Assembly: GCA_020631735.1 (NCBI GenBank)
Contig: CM036191.1
Span: forward strand, 40,655,335-40,719,334
Direction: 5' to 3'
DNA: 64,000 nt
Source: Saccharum officinarum
Lineage: Eukaryota; Streptophyta; Magnoliopsida; Poales; Poaceae
Part shown: positions 33,401 through 42,416 of the stretch, one piece after another
Layout of the letters: each line of letters begins with the position of its first letter
Position numbering within the stretch: the stretch's first letter is position 1
Notes under the pieces: model-generated
Seen by the model: the letters and a program-made list of their open reading frames with translations, nothing else
Database searches by the model: none
Told to the model about the DNA's origin: nothing
Program-made: the position numbers and the translations under genes

Positions 33401-33926
33401 GGTCCCACATCCGAAGAAGTCCATCTTCGATCTCGATCTTGCACCCATGTTCATCCAGCTGGCCGATGCTGAGGATGCTGCTGCGGAGTTGAGGAATGTG
33501 GTAGACGTCGTGGAACGCGCGGTGACCGCCGTCCTTGGACGCGAACAGCACAGTGCCGCGCCCAGCGATTTCCACGAGTGATCCGTCCCCGAACCGCACT
33601 GAGCCGATGACGTCGGGGTTCAGCTCGGAGAAGATGGATGCGTCGCCGGTCATGTGGTTCGACGCACCCGTGTCGAGGTACCACTGCATCTCCTCATGCT
33701 CGCCCGGCGTCCAGGTCCGCCACGACCTTGTGCTCGTTGAGGAAGACATGCTCGACGCGGTGGCCCCGTGGATAACTGTGTCTGACGGCGTCACCATCGC
33801 CATGTACAGGGCCGGCGCCTCCTGCTCCGCCTGGACCAGGTTCGCCTGTGGCTGTTTCGCAGCCGCCACCGCCGCTTTCTCCTCATCCCGCTTCTTCTTG
33901 CGGCACTCGCGCTTCCAGTGCCCCAT
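30421..33926 (-). pseudogene. Copia pol (protease, integrase, reverse transcriptase, RNase H), frameshifted
   Basis: Motifs in order on the minus strand: protease active site WYLDTGASNHMTG (near 33670); integrase zinc region WHARFGHLGF and CDACLAGKQR, and the D-x-x-E core region with ELIHGDLCGP and NGVVERQNQT; reverse transcriptase KWVFKIKRDADGNI, HHLDVKSAFLNGDL and the catalytic VYVDDLVVVG (near 31370); RNase H STCEAEYIAGATAACQG and IDNKSALALAKNPVLHDRSK. Shifts occur near 33170, 32900, 32480 and 30830. Because the LTRs are so young, some of these may be consensus errors in GC-rich DNA. Confidence 0.88.
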
Positions 33927-34859
33927 CTTGCCGCAGTAGTGACAGGCCTCATCGTCCTCACCACCGTCGCCGCCCTTGGGCGGCCCGAGCGCGCGTCCTT
34001 GCCGCTCCTTGCCGCGGCCTACGCCACCGCGACGCTTGCTAGGGCCGACGATGTCTTGCCGCGCGCCGCCGACCCGTCGATGTTGAGGCGCGACGCGAGG
34101 CGGGCGATCACCTGCTCCTCGGTGAAGTACAGCTTGCCATCGATCTCCTTCCCGGCGCTGCTGCCGCCCGATCCGCCGCCACCTCTTCCTTTCGAGCGGT
34201 TCAGGATCGCGAGCTTATCGTTGATCCGCCGCCCAACCAACTCATCCAGAGACACATCCTCAAGATCGAGGAGCGTCTCAATTGCAACTGCAATCTGCTC
34301 AAATCGATCAGGAAGGGCCTCCAGGAACTTACGCACGATCTCCTCCTCCTCGTGCTCCTCACCCAGGATCGCGAGCTTATCGTTGATCCTGGTGATGCGG
34401 CTCGCGAAGTCGTCGATGGACTCCCCTTCCTTGAAGGTGATGCCGTCGAACTCGCGGCGCAGCGTCTTCGCCTTCGCCTTCCGCACCCGGTCGACGCCGA
34501 TGTACCGGGTCTTGAGCGAGTCCCACGCCGCCTTGGCCATGGTTTTGTTGGCGATGCTCCCCTCAACTCCTCCGGAACCGCCTTGCACAGCGCCTCGAGT
34601 GCGTTGCGGTCGTCGGTGTAGTCGACGGCGCCGATGCTGATGGCCTCCCAGAGATGCCGCCCTTGCAGCATGACGCGCATCAAAGCCGCCCAGTCGGTGT
34701 AGTTCATCTTCGTCAACATTGGCCACCCCGCGTTGCCGATCTCCTTGACCGTGCGGTGAAGCACCATCCCACGGTCCTTCCCGCCGCTCCCTCCTGAGCG
34801 GCTGCCGGAAGGCGACCACGATCGCCGACGCCGCGGCGATTTTGACGCGTCGCGAGGCA
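33897..34859 (-). pseudogene. Copia gag
   Basis: The likely start at 34859 reads MPRDASKSPRRRRSWSPSG. A gag core follows (NYTDWAALMRVMLQGRHLWE, then after a frameshift near 34560 WDSLKTRYIGVDRVRKAK and RREFDGITFKEGESIDDF). A CCHC zinc knuckle (CHYCGKMGHWKREC, about 33900-33946) lies in another frame, so at least two shifts separate the parts. The phrase RINDKLAIL occurs twice (DNA at about 34369-34391 and 34205-34227); the second copy stands where gag proteins of this family usually differ. Confidence 0.8.
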
Positions 34860-34920
34860 TGAACGCGGCGGTGATGGCTCGATGACGATCCCAGCGACGG
34901 AATCTAGCTCCAATGCCACT

Positions 34921-35301
34921 TGTTGAAACCGGGGAAGGATCAATCGTCGCTAGAACGCTCGCTCTCTCTCTCAGTCTCGATGAACACGCACAGAACACAG
35001 GATGAACTCACGATGAACTCAGTGGACAGAGATTTTGGCGCAGCGCACGAACTACTGCATTTTCTGGTTTTCTTCCCTTTTATTGACTCGATTACACGCT
35101 CGGCATGATCCCCTGCATGTCCGCCCACGCCCCGAACTTTGCTGCGCCATCCCACAGCCACGGAACGTGGGCGCCATTGCCGAGTCAAGCTCCGCGACCC
35201 ACTGCATGAACGCGCACGACGCGGACAACGCCGTGCTCACCACTTCTACGCTAAAGATAGAAACACACGCACGCACACATGCAACAGAAATAGAAACAAC
35301 A
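34921..35301 (-). repeat. Copia 5' LTR
   Basis: The 381-bp partner of 30032-30412, followed at 35302 by the second TATTC of the target duplication. Confidence 0.95.
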
Positions 35302-35506
35302 TATTCCTTTGTTTTTTTATTGGCGGGAAGCGGATGGAAAAGAAGATTTAGATCCAGCTGACAGGGTTCATGGAAAAGAACACAGTGAAGTTCATGAAGG
35401 AACTAGGAGCCTCTGGAGCCTCCTCCTTAGTGCACAGCAGAATGCCAGTGGGGTGCCTCAACGGCTTCTGGATGAAAAGGAGGCTGACATTTATTTTTTA
35501 CAAATT

Positions 35507-36988
35507 TTATCATGTTTTGTCTTGGAGCGGCCAGAGTTCGGACAAGAACGGGGGCGGACGAGTTGACGGATTACGAACGGGAACGGACGAGTTGACGGAT
35601 TCTTTTTTTCCCTTTCTTTTCTGAGGGGAGCGTGGACAGGCCGGGTTAAATCATGGGACGGAGAAATATGGTGGGCTCTCTTCTAATGGGCCATTGTTTT
35701 TTGGCCTTTCCTTTTAATTTTTTTAGCCTTCGCTTCGCTTGACTCTCTGAAAAGAAAAAAAAAACATACATTACGGAACACAAGGTACGTAAATTACGTA
35801 AGTCCCTGATATTTTGGTCACCTTCGTTGCTTTCCATATATACTCTGGTGGGCTCTCTTATATTGGCCTTGACCGAGAGATAGAGATAAAAGGACATTCG
35901 CTACCTTGTCAAGCGCCGCCGAATCAGATTCAATCACCACGTGACCACGCCCGCCTTGACTCATATCCCTGTCGTACAGATCGCCGACGAGAGGGAGTCG
36001 TTGCACGTCAGTCCGATCATCAACGATTGCCGCCGGCAACAGCCGCGGGTATGTATATCCTCCGAGCGGATCGTTGAATACTAGCGGCAAACTGCTGTTG
36101 TAGAAGTAACTTTTCTCATATGACTGTTGTCGTCCATATCAACTCCAGAATGGACGATGATGGTCATGCATACCATAGACGGATCCAGTGGGCTGTCCGG
36201 GTATGGCAAGCATACCCTAAGCCCAACCAAGAATACTCCTACCCCTCTGTAAAAAAAAATCCGAACTGAGCAACCAGCGTCCGAGACGCCTGCAGCCTCC
36301 ACGATTCCTCTCCGCGTCGGCGCTTCCGTGGTCCGCGCGAATCGCAAGTTCGCGAATTCGCTACCATAGTCCGTAGCAGCCAGCAGCAACAGAGTGCAGC
36401 CCCAGCGGCCCGCCTGCCAGTCACCTCATTGCTGCAGCGCTGCCCCGCGGCTGGAGGAGTTTCCTCCGTCACCGGTCCAGGCGCCCGGCGTTCCCTCCCT
36501 GCTAAAGTGAAGATTGCTGAGGACCACGTACAGCAAAGGTACCACCATTGAGCAGCTTGTTACTTTTCATTCTCTTCCTCCTTGCAATATTCCCCAAATC
36601 TATAACCCAAAAGGTACCGCCATTGAGCAACTTGTTACTTTTCATTCTCTTCCTCTTTGCAATATTCCCCAAATCTATAACCCAAATTTCCCTCCGATCT
36701 GATTTATGTAGCTGGCTGCTGTTTAATTTCCCCTCAAATTAGTTCAATTGATGTAGTTACATAGTTGTACTATTGTACACAATGGGAATTAGGGATGAAT
36801 TAGTTGAACTATTAGTGTAGGCCCAAAAAGTAGTGTTGTAATTCTATTTGGCAAGTTTCTATCATGCATATTCCAAACTATTAGTGTGTTATTTGAACTA
36901 TTTGTATGGTAATTTAAGACTTATTATGTTATTTAATAGTTGTGTACCGAATTGTGAGGCAATTTTAATGATACAATACCTAATTGCT
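35507..36988. other. intergenic, no gene seen
   Basis: No recognisable gene. 35525-35600 repeats the phrase GGACGAGTTGACGGATT twice. A GC-rich stretch at 36240-36490 is open on the minus strand but has no family resemblance. 36700-36980 is AT-rich with several near repeats of CTATTAGTGT. Confidence 0.4.
36538..36687. repeat. two 75-bp tandem repeats
   Basis: The units start at 36538 and 36613 with GGTACC-CCATTGAGCA and differ at only a few positions. The period is 25 codons, so one frame is open across both and reads as a repeated hydrophobic segment (LLLFILFLLAIFPKSIT). Confidence 0.85.
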
Positions 36989-37736
36989 TGTAACACCCTA
37001 AATTTTTGAATATTTTAAAATAGGAGAATTTGATTTATTTGCGCAATTTTGTGAGCATTTTAACCTAGTGAAAATATAATTTTCAAAAAATAAAATCAAA
37101 TATAAGGTTAGCTACGTGTTTGTGCATACATGCCGCTGCATAATTTATTTGTATTGATTGGTTTTTATTTAAAAAAAAATTATTTCAAGAATTATTTGAA
37201 AATGTATTTGAATTATTAGAAAAGAAAAAAGAAAAAAGGAAATATTCCTCTTCTCAGATTCGGGCCGAAAGTCAGTTTTCCTCCTCTCTTTTTTTTTGGC
37301 CCAGCCGTGTCCCTCTTCTCCCTGGCCGTGGGCCGCGTTCGCGGGCCGGCCCAAGTGCTGCTGCTAGCCACCGCGCCTTGCCCTCTCTCTCTTGTCTCTA
37401 TGACGCGCCGGGCCCGCTTGTAAGTGGCATCTTCCACCTCCCGCTCGTAACCGAGCCGGTCACCCGACCGAGTCCGACGCTGTCCCATCCCCCCTTCCCT
37501 CTGCCTTGGCCCGCAAGCCTAGCCGCCCTTAAATAGCAGCCACGGACGCACCGTCCCTCCCCACGTCGCCCTAATCCCGAGCCGCGCCTTCGGATAAAGG
37601 GGAAGCCATCGCACCCGTGCTACCACCGTCCAAGCTCGGAAGCCGCCGCCATTGGAAGCCGCCGGTCGTCAAGCCTTCGTCTCCGGCCCCGTTTTTCTCC
37701 TTCGTGAGTTCGGCGTGAGCTCCTCTCTTTTCCCGT
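36989..37736 (+). repeat. Gypsy-type LTR start, plus orientation, running into the gap
   Basis: It begins TGTAACACCCTAAATTTTTG, the terminus shared by the Gypsy LTRs of this window, here on the plus strand and so opposite to the element at 37837-45647. An AT-rich first part is followed by a GC-rich promoter-like part with CCTTAAATAGCAGCC near 37530, then a leader-like segment up to the N block. Its other end and internal region are not visible. Confidence 0.6.
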
Positions 37737-37836
37737 NNNNNNNNNNNNNNNNNNNNNNNNNNNNNNNNNNNNNNNNNNNNNNNNNNNNNNNNNNNNNNNN
37801 NNNNNNNNNNNNNNNNNNNNNNNNNNNNNNNNNNNN
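37737..37836. other. assembly gap of 100 N
   Basis: Exactly 100 undetermined bases, the conventional placeholder for a gap of unknown size. It separates LTR sequence of opposite orientations, so a collapsed or inverted repeat is likely here. Reading frames that cross it are meaningless. Confidence 0.99.
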
Positions 37837-38927
37837 TAAAACGGAGATTCTACGCACAAATTTAAATAATGGAAATTCTGTAAATAAGTGAAAACGTATT
37901 TTCTGAATACGCGATCAAAATACGCTTTACAGAAAGGAAAACGCAAACCGGAAATACGCCTTGACTGCGGGTCTATACTTAAAAATCACAGGGACTCTTT
38001 AGCAAATGCCGGCCAAACCGGTATCGTCAAATAGCAGTCGTCCGATTTAAAACGGACGGTTCCGATCGGATCGGGGAAGATCCGGACGGCGCTCCGGCCG
38101 GCAACGGCCCCGACGGCGACATCCGCGGCGGCGCCATGGCCGGACTTGGCTATCTCGCGCTACGGTGGACCACCTCGTGAAAGAAAAACACCAGCGTGTA
38201 GAGTGCATCAACGCGATCTCACCTAGGGCAAAACTGTGGCCGGGGATGAAGCAAGGAGAGCGTGCGGCTCGGAGAGGCGGGCGGCTAGGGCGGTGCTTCG
38301 GGCGTAGCCACCATAGGGCGATGTAGCTGCGATTTGTGGTTGGATGTGGAGCGGGATGTGCGGCGGCCCCGTTTTTATAGCCCGGAGTGGCGCTAAAAAA
38401 GGAAGGAGGAGGATTTGGAGAAGGATTCACTGACGGTAAGAAAGGAAGAGAGATTCCGGCGGCGGCTTGGGGAAGGAGATGGTCTGACAGGTGGGACCGA
38501 CTCGTCAGCGGCTCGGTGCGGGACGCGGCCGCGCGCGCGCGAAGACGAGCCAGCAGCCACAACTTGGGCTCCCAGGAGGAGGATGCGGGCGCGGGGGGGG
38601 AAAGAGAGGAAACGGGCCGCCGCTGCAGGCCGAAGTGATGGACTGCGGGAGGAAAGCGGCCCGAGAGAAGAAGAATTCCTTTTCTTTTTCTTTTTCTAAT
38701 TTTTCAAAGCCATTTTTCAAAAGATTTTAAATCAAATTTGAATTTGACTAAAACCACTCAACACAAAATTTCAAATGCAGCAGCATGAATGCTCAATCAT
38801 GTTTCTACCCTTATATTTGATTTTTAAATTATAAAAATTATTATCATTCTAAGTTTGCATGCTCACAAAAAATACAAAAATCATATTTCTCCTATTTTTC
38901 TTCTTTTCAAAATTTTAGGGTGTTACA
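37837..38927 (-). repeat. partial 3' LTR of the Gypsy element
   Basis: It matches 44546-45647 closely. Most differences I can see are one- or two-base indels: TCTGAATACGCG against TCTGAAGTTACGCG, GCCTTGACTGCGGGTC against GCCTTGGACTGCGGGTTC, and GACATCCGCGG against GACATCCCGCGG. An indel-rich difference pattern next to a gap suggests poor consensus quality. Confidence 0.9.
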
Positions 38928-39081
38928 ATTCTACCCCTTAAGATGAATCTCGTCCCGAGATTCGGAAGATGATGATAAAAGAGATAATGACACTTTGTCT
39001 TTATTTGATCCTCATTTTCCAAATTACTTCTTTCGTGCAGAGTCATGAGACAGTTTCTCATATCCTGACTGACTAATCTGC

Positions 39082-39879
39082 CTAAACATAATCATCTCTC
39101 CAATTGAGCTCCTCCAATATTGTTTGTTCCTCTACTATGACTTCTGTAAACTCATGATCCACTTTGCTATCCTCGGTGTACCTATCTTCTAATTGATCAT
39201 TCTCGTTTTCCTCAGGTAAGAGTCGACCCCCTTGATACTCAATTCTTTTCCCTGACGGTGTTGTTAAGAGCATTGTGCACCGAGTACCATGAATCACTCC
39301 TTTATGTGCACAGAGCCATCCATTACCAAGAACCACGCGAATTTTAAGTGACTCCAACACAATGAGTGTTGCGATGAATTTTTTCTTGTTAATGACAAGA
39401 CTGACATTCGGGCATATCTGATCTGCCTGCATTTCTCCCACTGGGGTTTGAACTAGCAAAGGCCTCCTCATTGGACACTTCACCATCTTGCACGTCTCTA
39501 CCATGTCGGCGGAAATGAAAGAATGCGAAGCACTAGGGTCAAATAAAGCAAAAACTTGGACTGAACTTACTTGAATATAACCTCCCACTACTTTGGTAAC
39601 TCCATGAATTTTATCCATATCCACATTGCTCAGTCTTCCATTGATATAGTTTAGCTGCGCTTTGCTTCCTTGAGCAGGCTTCTTATGGACTTTCCTTTTT
39701 CGCTTTTGTCGTTGTGGATTCTGACTTAGTTCACTCCCAACTTGCTCTTCGACATTGTTGTTTTGACAGTGCTCAGCTTCATCATACCCATAACATCCTT
39801 CAATAGCAGAAACATCAGTCTTTTCCCACATATCAGTGCGAGACGTCATATAGGACTCCTGAGTTATGAGATACGACAC
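39082..39879 (-). CDS. Gypsy protease-type protein 2, diverged paralogue of protein 1
   Basis: An open frame of 265 codons downstream of protein 1 on the same strand. It has no zinc knuckle. The middle aligns with protein 1: INGRLSNVDMDKIHGVTK against IYGRLKHVDISTIPGAKE, then LFDPSASHSFIS, PLLVQTPVGEMQADQICPNV and GNGWLCAHKGVIH. The same D-P-S replaces D-S/T-G, and the expected ILGIDWL is VLGNGWL. The C-terminal tail is acidic. Two related copies within one internal region are unusual. Confidence 0.75.
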   Translation of the reverse strand: MSYLITQESYMTSRTDMWEKTDVSAIEGCYGYDEAEHCQNNNVEEQVGSELSQNPQRQKRKRKVHKKPAQGSKAQLNYINGRLSNVDMDKIHGVTKVVGGYIQVSSVQVFALFDPSASHSFISADMVETCKMVKCPMRRPLLVQTPVGEMQADQICPNVSLVINKKKFIATLIVLESLKIRVVLGNGWLCAHKGVIHGTRCTMLLTTPSGKRIEYQGGRLLPEENENDQLEDRYTEDSKVDHEFTEVIVEEQTILEELNWRDDYV

Positions 39880-40953
39880 TTCCTGTCATCAAGTGACCAA
39901 CATCAGCAATCACGAGCAAGTACAGATGATCATAATCATGAGCTATCTAAAGGGACAACTCTCGCCTCCGTGGATCCAGAATTATCAACCTTGTATATAG
40001 ACATTTCTTGCTTGAGAGTGGCAACTCAATCATGGAGACTAAACAATACTTTCAAATAAAGAATTAAAACTTAATAAACCTTCTTTGCATTGGCTACCCC
40101 CCTTAAAATAAGGGACACCAAATAAGATAGCTTTGAACCTTTTTCTTCTAGATGAGTTAAAAAGTGTTCTGACATCCCAATGATACTCTTGTACATGGGT
40201 AAGAACAAGAAATCTGAAATTTCTCGCGAGCAGAAAATCAGCAGTGCAGTAAAACAGCTGTAACTCTCATTCTGTTAATCCAATGAAGCTGTAGTTTACA
40301 CCGATGGAAAGCTTATAAAATTCTCTACAACTTTCTTATAGAACATACTTCCAGATGCTGTAGCTAACTTAACCGAAAACAACACATAACAGATTCTGTT
40401 TCAGGTTTCAGACAGCACAGTTGCATCGTCTTGTGATTTTTGTATCTCCCAATCCAAAATAGCTATGAGGGTAGTTCTTGCATTTAGAGAGAGATGTTGA
40501 AGTCCACTCTTGTCCAGAATTTTCTCATGATTTTTTGTCTTTCAAGAACAGAGATATAAGTTGATAAAGACAGGCTGCTCCGAAAGACAAGATATAGAAA
40601 GCAGGAGATAACCAAAACCCAGCTATTTATTTCATTAATCCTTATACCTTATACATATAAACTAAATGAAATCATGGTCAAAGCCCACGAGATCATTCCA
40701 CTCATTACAAAATTCCAACTCAAGCATAAACATAAGCACAAAGCAACTAAACACTTAAATGTTCATTAGCCACACATTAAGACGACTCAACTTGGCTACT
40801 AACAGTTTTATTACACGGGACATAACTCCTATTCCTTAAACATGGTGTGATTGTAGCAGCATCCAGAGTAGATAACGTCTCTTACATTCCTTATTGCTTT
40901 ATATGGACATCTGAATCTCTGCATCCCTCTTTACCATTCTTATAACTCATACC

Positions 40954-42174
40954 TTAAGATGGGTCAACCTGGTATCCCTCCGGTGTAGATTTAATACCCT
41001 CATACTCAATCCTTTCTTCTAAAAGTGTAGTTAGAAACACTGAACATTGGGCATACTCAATCACTCCTTTACAAGTAGATAACCAGTCTATTCCAAGGAT
41101 AACATCAATGCCCATTAATTCCAAAACAATGAGGTTTACCTTAAAATTTACCCCCTTTATGTCAAGACTAACTTTTGGGCATACACGGTCTGCCTTTATT
41201 TCACCTCTTGGAGTTTTAATCATCACTGTTTTCCCCCTTGGAAGCATAAGTATGTTATGATCTTTTACATATTGTCCAGATATGAACGAATGTGAGGCAC
41301 TGGGGTCAAACAAAACCTTGGCATTTCCTGAACTTACTGGAATTGATCCAAACACGACCTCCTTAGCTCCAGGAATGGTGGAAATATCCACATGTTTCAA
41401 CCTTCCATAGATATAATTTCTCTTTAATTTATTTCCCTGCACATGCTCCTTTTGGACATCCTGTCCTGGGTCTTGCTGTTGTTGATTCTTCTGTGGGCAA
41501 GATTTGATATAATGTCCTTCCTGCTGGCAATGATAACACTTTCTCTTAGCTGGATCTTTTGTGATGTCATACTCCAAGGAACTGTTGTTTGGTATGCTGC
41601 GATCTTGCTGGCCATAAAAGTTCACCTTCGCCCCTTTGGCTTGTTTCCTAGCTTGTTTGGCCTTTCGGGGTTGATACTCCTTATAGGTAATTGTCCACCC
41701 ATCTATGACTACTTCATGGGGAGTAGTTTTAGCGGGAGGGGCTTCTAACTCTTCAGGGTTTGGATTTGTTTGACAGGGGATCAGGGCTGCATGTGACAAT
41801 GTAGTATAACCCGCTTGCTGATTGCTTTCCACAAGTGGTTCTAATGAGATTGCCTTTCTCTTCTTGTCCATGTTGATCGCAAAATTTGGATCCACCTTGA
41901 CTTTCCCCTTATTAGACTCGTTTCGAAGACAGGGAAAACCATAATGCTTACAGCAGTGACATTGTTCCTGCTCTCCAAATGCCTTACTATCAACATCTTT
42001 ATTGGATTTCATATTCTTCCAAGCTTCTGCTACTTGTATCTTCTCTGACCCCTTAGATATGTTGGCTTGACCTTGAGATAAGCATCGTTGAGAATTCCCA
42101 TGTTGAGCCATTTCTTCTAGTAATTGGTTTTGCATCACTAATGGTTTCTTGTCAAAAGTGAGCAAGAGCGACAC
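40954..42174 (-). CDS. Gypsy gag/protease-type protein 1
   Basis: An open frame of 406 codons starts near the primer site. The N-terminal half is hydrophilic with a cysteine cluster (CHCCKHYGFPC). A CCHC zinc knuckle (CYHCQQEGHYIKSC) lies near residue 215, followed by a retropepsin-like domain with LFDPSASHSFI near residue 290 and the flap and hydrophobic parts GIDVILGIDWLS. The active-site triad is usually D-S/T-G; here it is D-P-S, so proteolysis is doubtful. The frame ends at YQVDPS without continuing into a polymerase. Confidence 0.8.
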   Translation of the reverse strand: MSLLLTFDKKPLVMQNQLLEEMAQHGNSQRCLSQGQANISKGSEKIQVAEAWKNMKSNKDVDSKAFGEQEQCHCCKHYGFPCLRNESNKGKVKVDPNFAINMDKKRKAISLEPLVESNQQAGYTTLSHAALIPCQTNPNPEELEAPPAKTTPHEVVIDGWTITYKEYQPRKAKQARKQAKGAKVNFYGQQDRSIPNNSSLEYDITKDPAKRKCYHCQQEGHYIKSCPQKNQQQQDPGQDVQKEHVQGNKLKRNYIYGRLKHVDISTIPGAKEVVFGSIPVSSGNAKVLFDPSASHSFISGQYVKDHNILMLPRGKTVMIKTPRGEIKADRVCPKVSLDIKGVNFKVNLIVLELMGIDVILGIDWLSTCKGVIEYAQCSVFLTTLLEERIEYEGIKSTPEGYQVDPS

Positions 42175-42401
42175 AATTCAGTCCTCTTAACCTCTGAAAT
42201 CCATAGTCTTCTCGTCACGAGCCGTCTAATAGACAAGGAGAAAAGGTTCAAAATAGAGACAAGGTTTTTATAACAGAACGGGGATAGAATTAAGTATAAC
42301 TTTGAGAAAATAACAAAGTTAAAGAGAAGCAAGAAATAGGCAACAATAAGAACATGCTAAACGTCCAGTTCTAACTAGGCTTGCGTCCTACAGTCAGCAT
42401 T

Positions 42402-42413
42402 GCTCTGATACCA
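42402..42413 (-). other. primer binding site for initiator-Met tRNA
   Basis: The minus strand reads TGGTATCAGAGC, the standard complement of the 3' end of plant initiator-Met tRNA, three bases inside the 5' LTR. Confidence 0.9.
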
Positions 42414-42416
42414 CTC

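Larger units (their letters stand above)
30032..35301 (-). mobile_element. complete young Ty1/Copia retrotransposon
   Basis: It has two 381-bp LTRs, a perfect 5-bp target duplication TATTC (30027-30031 and 35302-35306), and gag and pol regions on the minus strand in Copia order (gag, protease, integrase, reverse transcriptase, RNase H). Next to the 5' LTR (34920 side) the minus strand reads TGGCATTGGAGC, a variant of the initiator-Met tRNA primer site. Next to the 3' LTR it reads AGTAGGGGGAGTG, a polypurine tract. I count about three differences between the LTRs, indicating recent insertion. The coding frames nevertheless contain several frameshifts. Confidence 0.95.
29473..35505 (+). pseudogene. 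PWI-domain splicing factor (SRRM1/SRm160-like) fragment, split by Copia
   Basis: The first piece (29473-29594, ending at GAG AAG before GTAATT) encodes KMDVMKPWIAKRFTELLGFE and VEVLIYFIYGLLEK, the core of a PWI RNA-binding domain (PWI is visible). A one-base deletion puts VDM out of frame just before it. The second piece (about 35330-35505) encodes KI, a TAG stop, then IQLTGFMEKNTVKFMKEL; after another shift it reads LWSLLLSAQQNASGVPQ and RLLDEKEADI. These are consecutive segments of the same domain. The intron between them received the Copia element at 30032-35301. One stop and two frameshifts make it a pseudogene. Confidence 0.82.

Noticed and set aside
37620..37946. Open frames crossing the N block
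   Set aside because: The 100 undetermined bases create artificial continuity.
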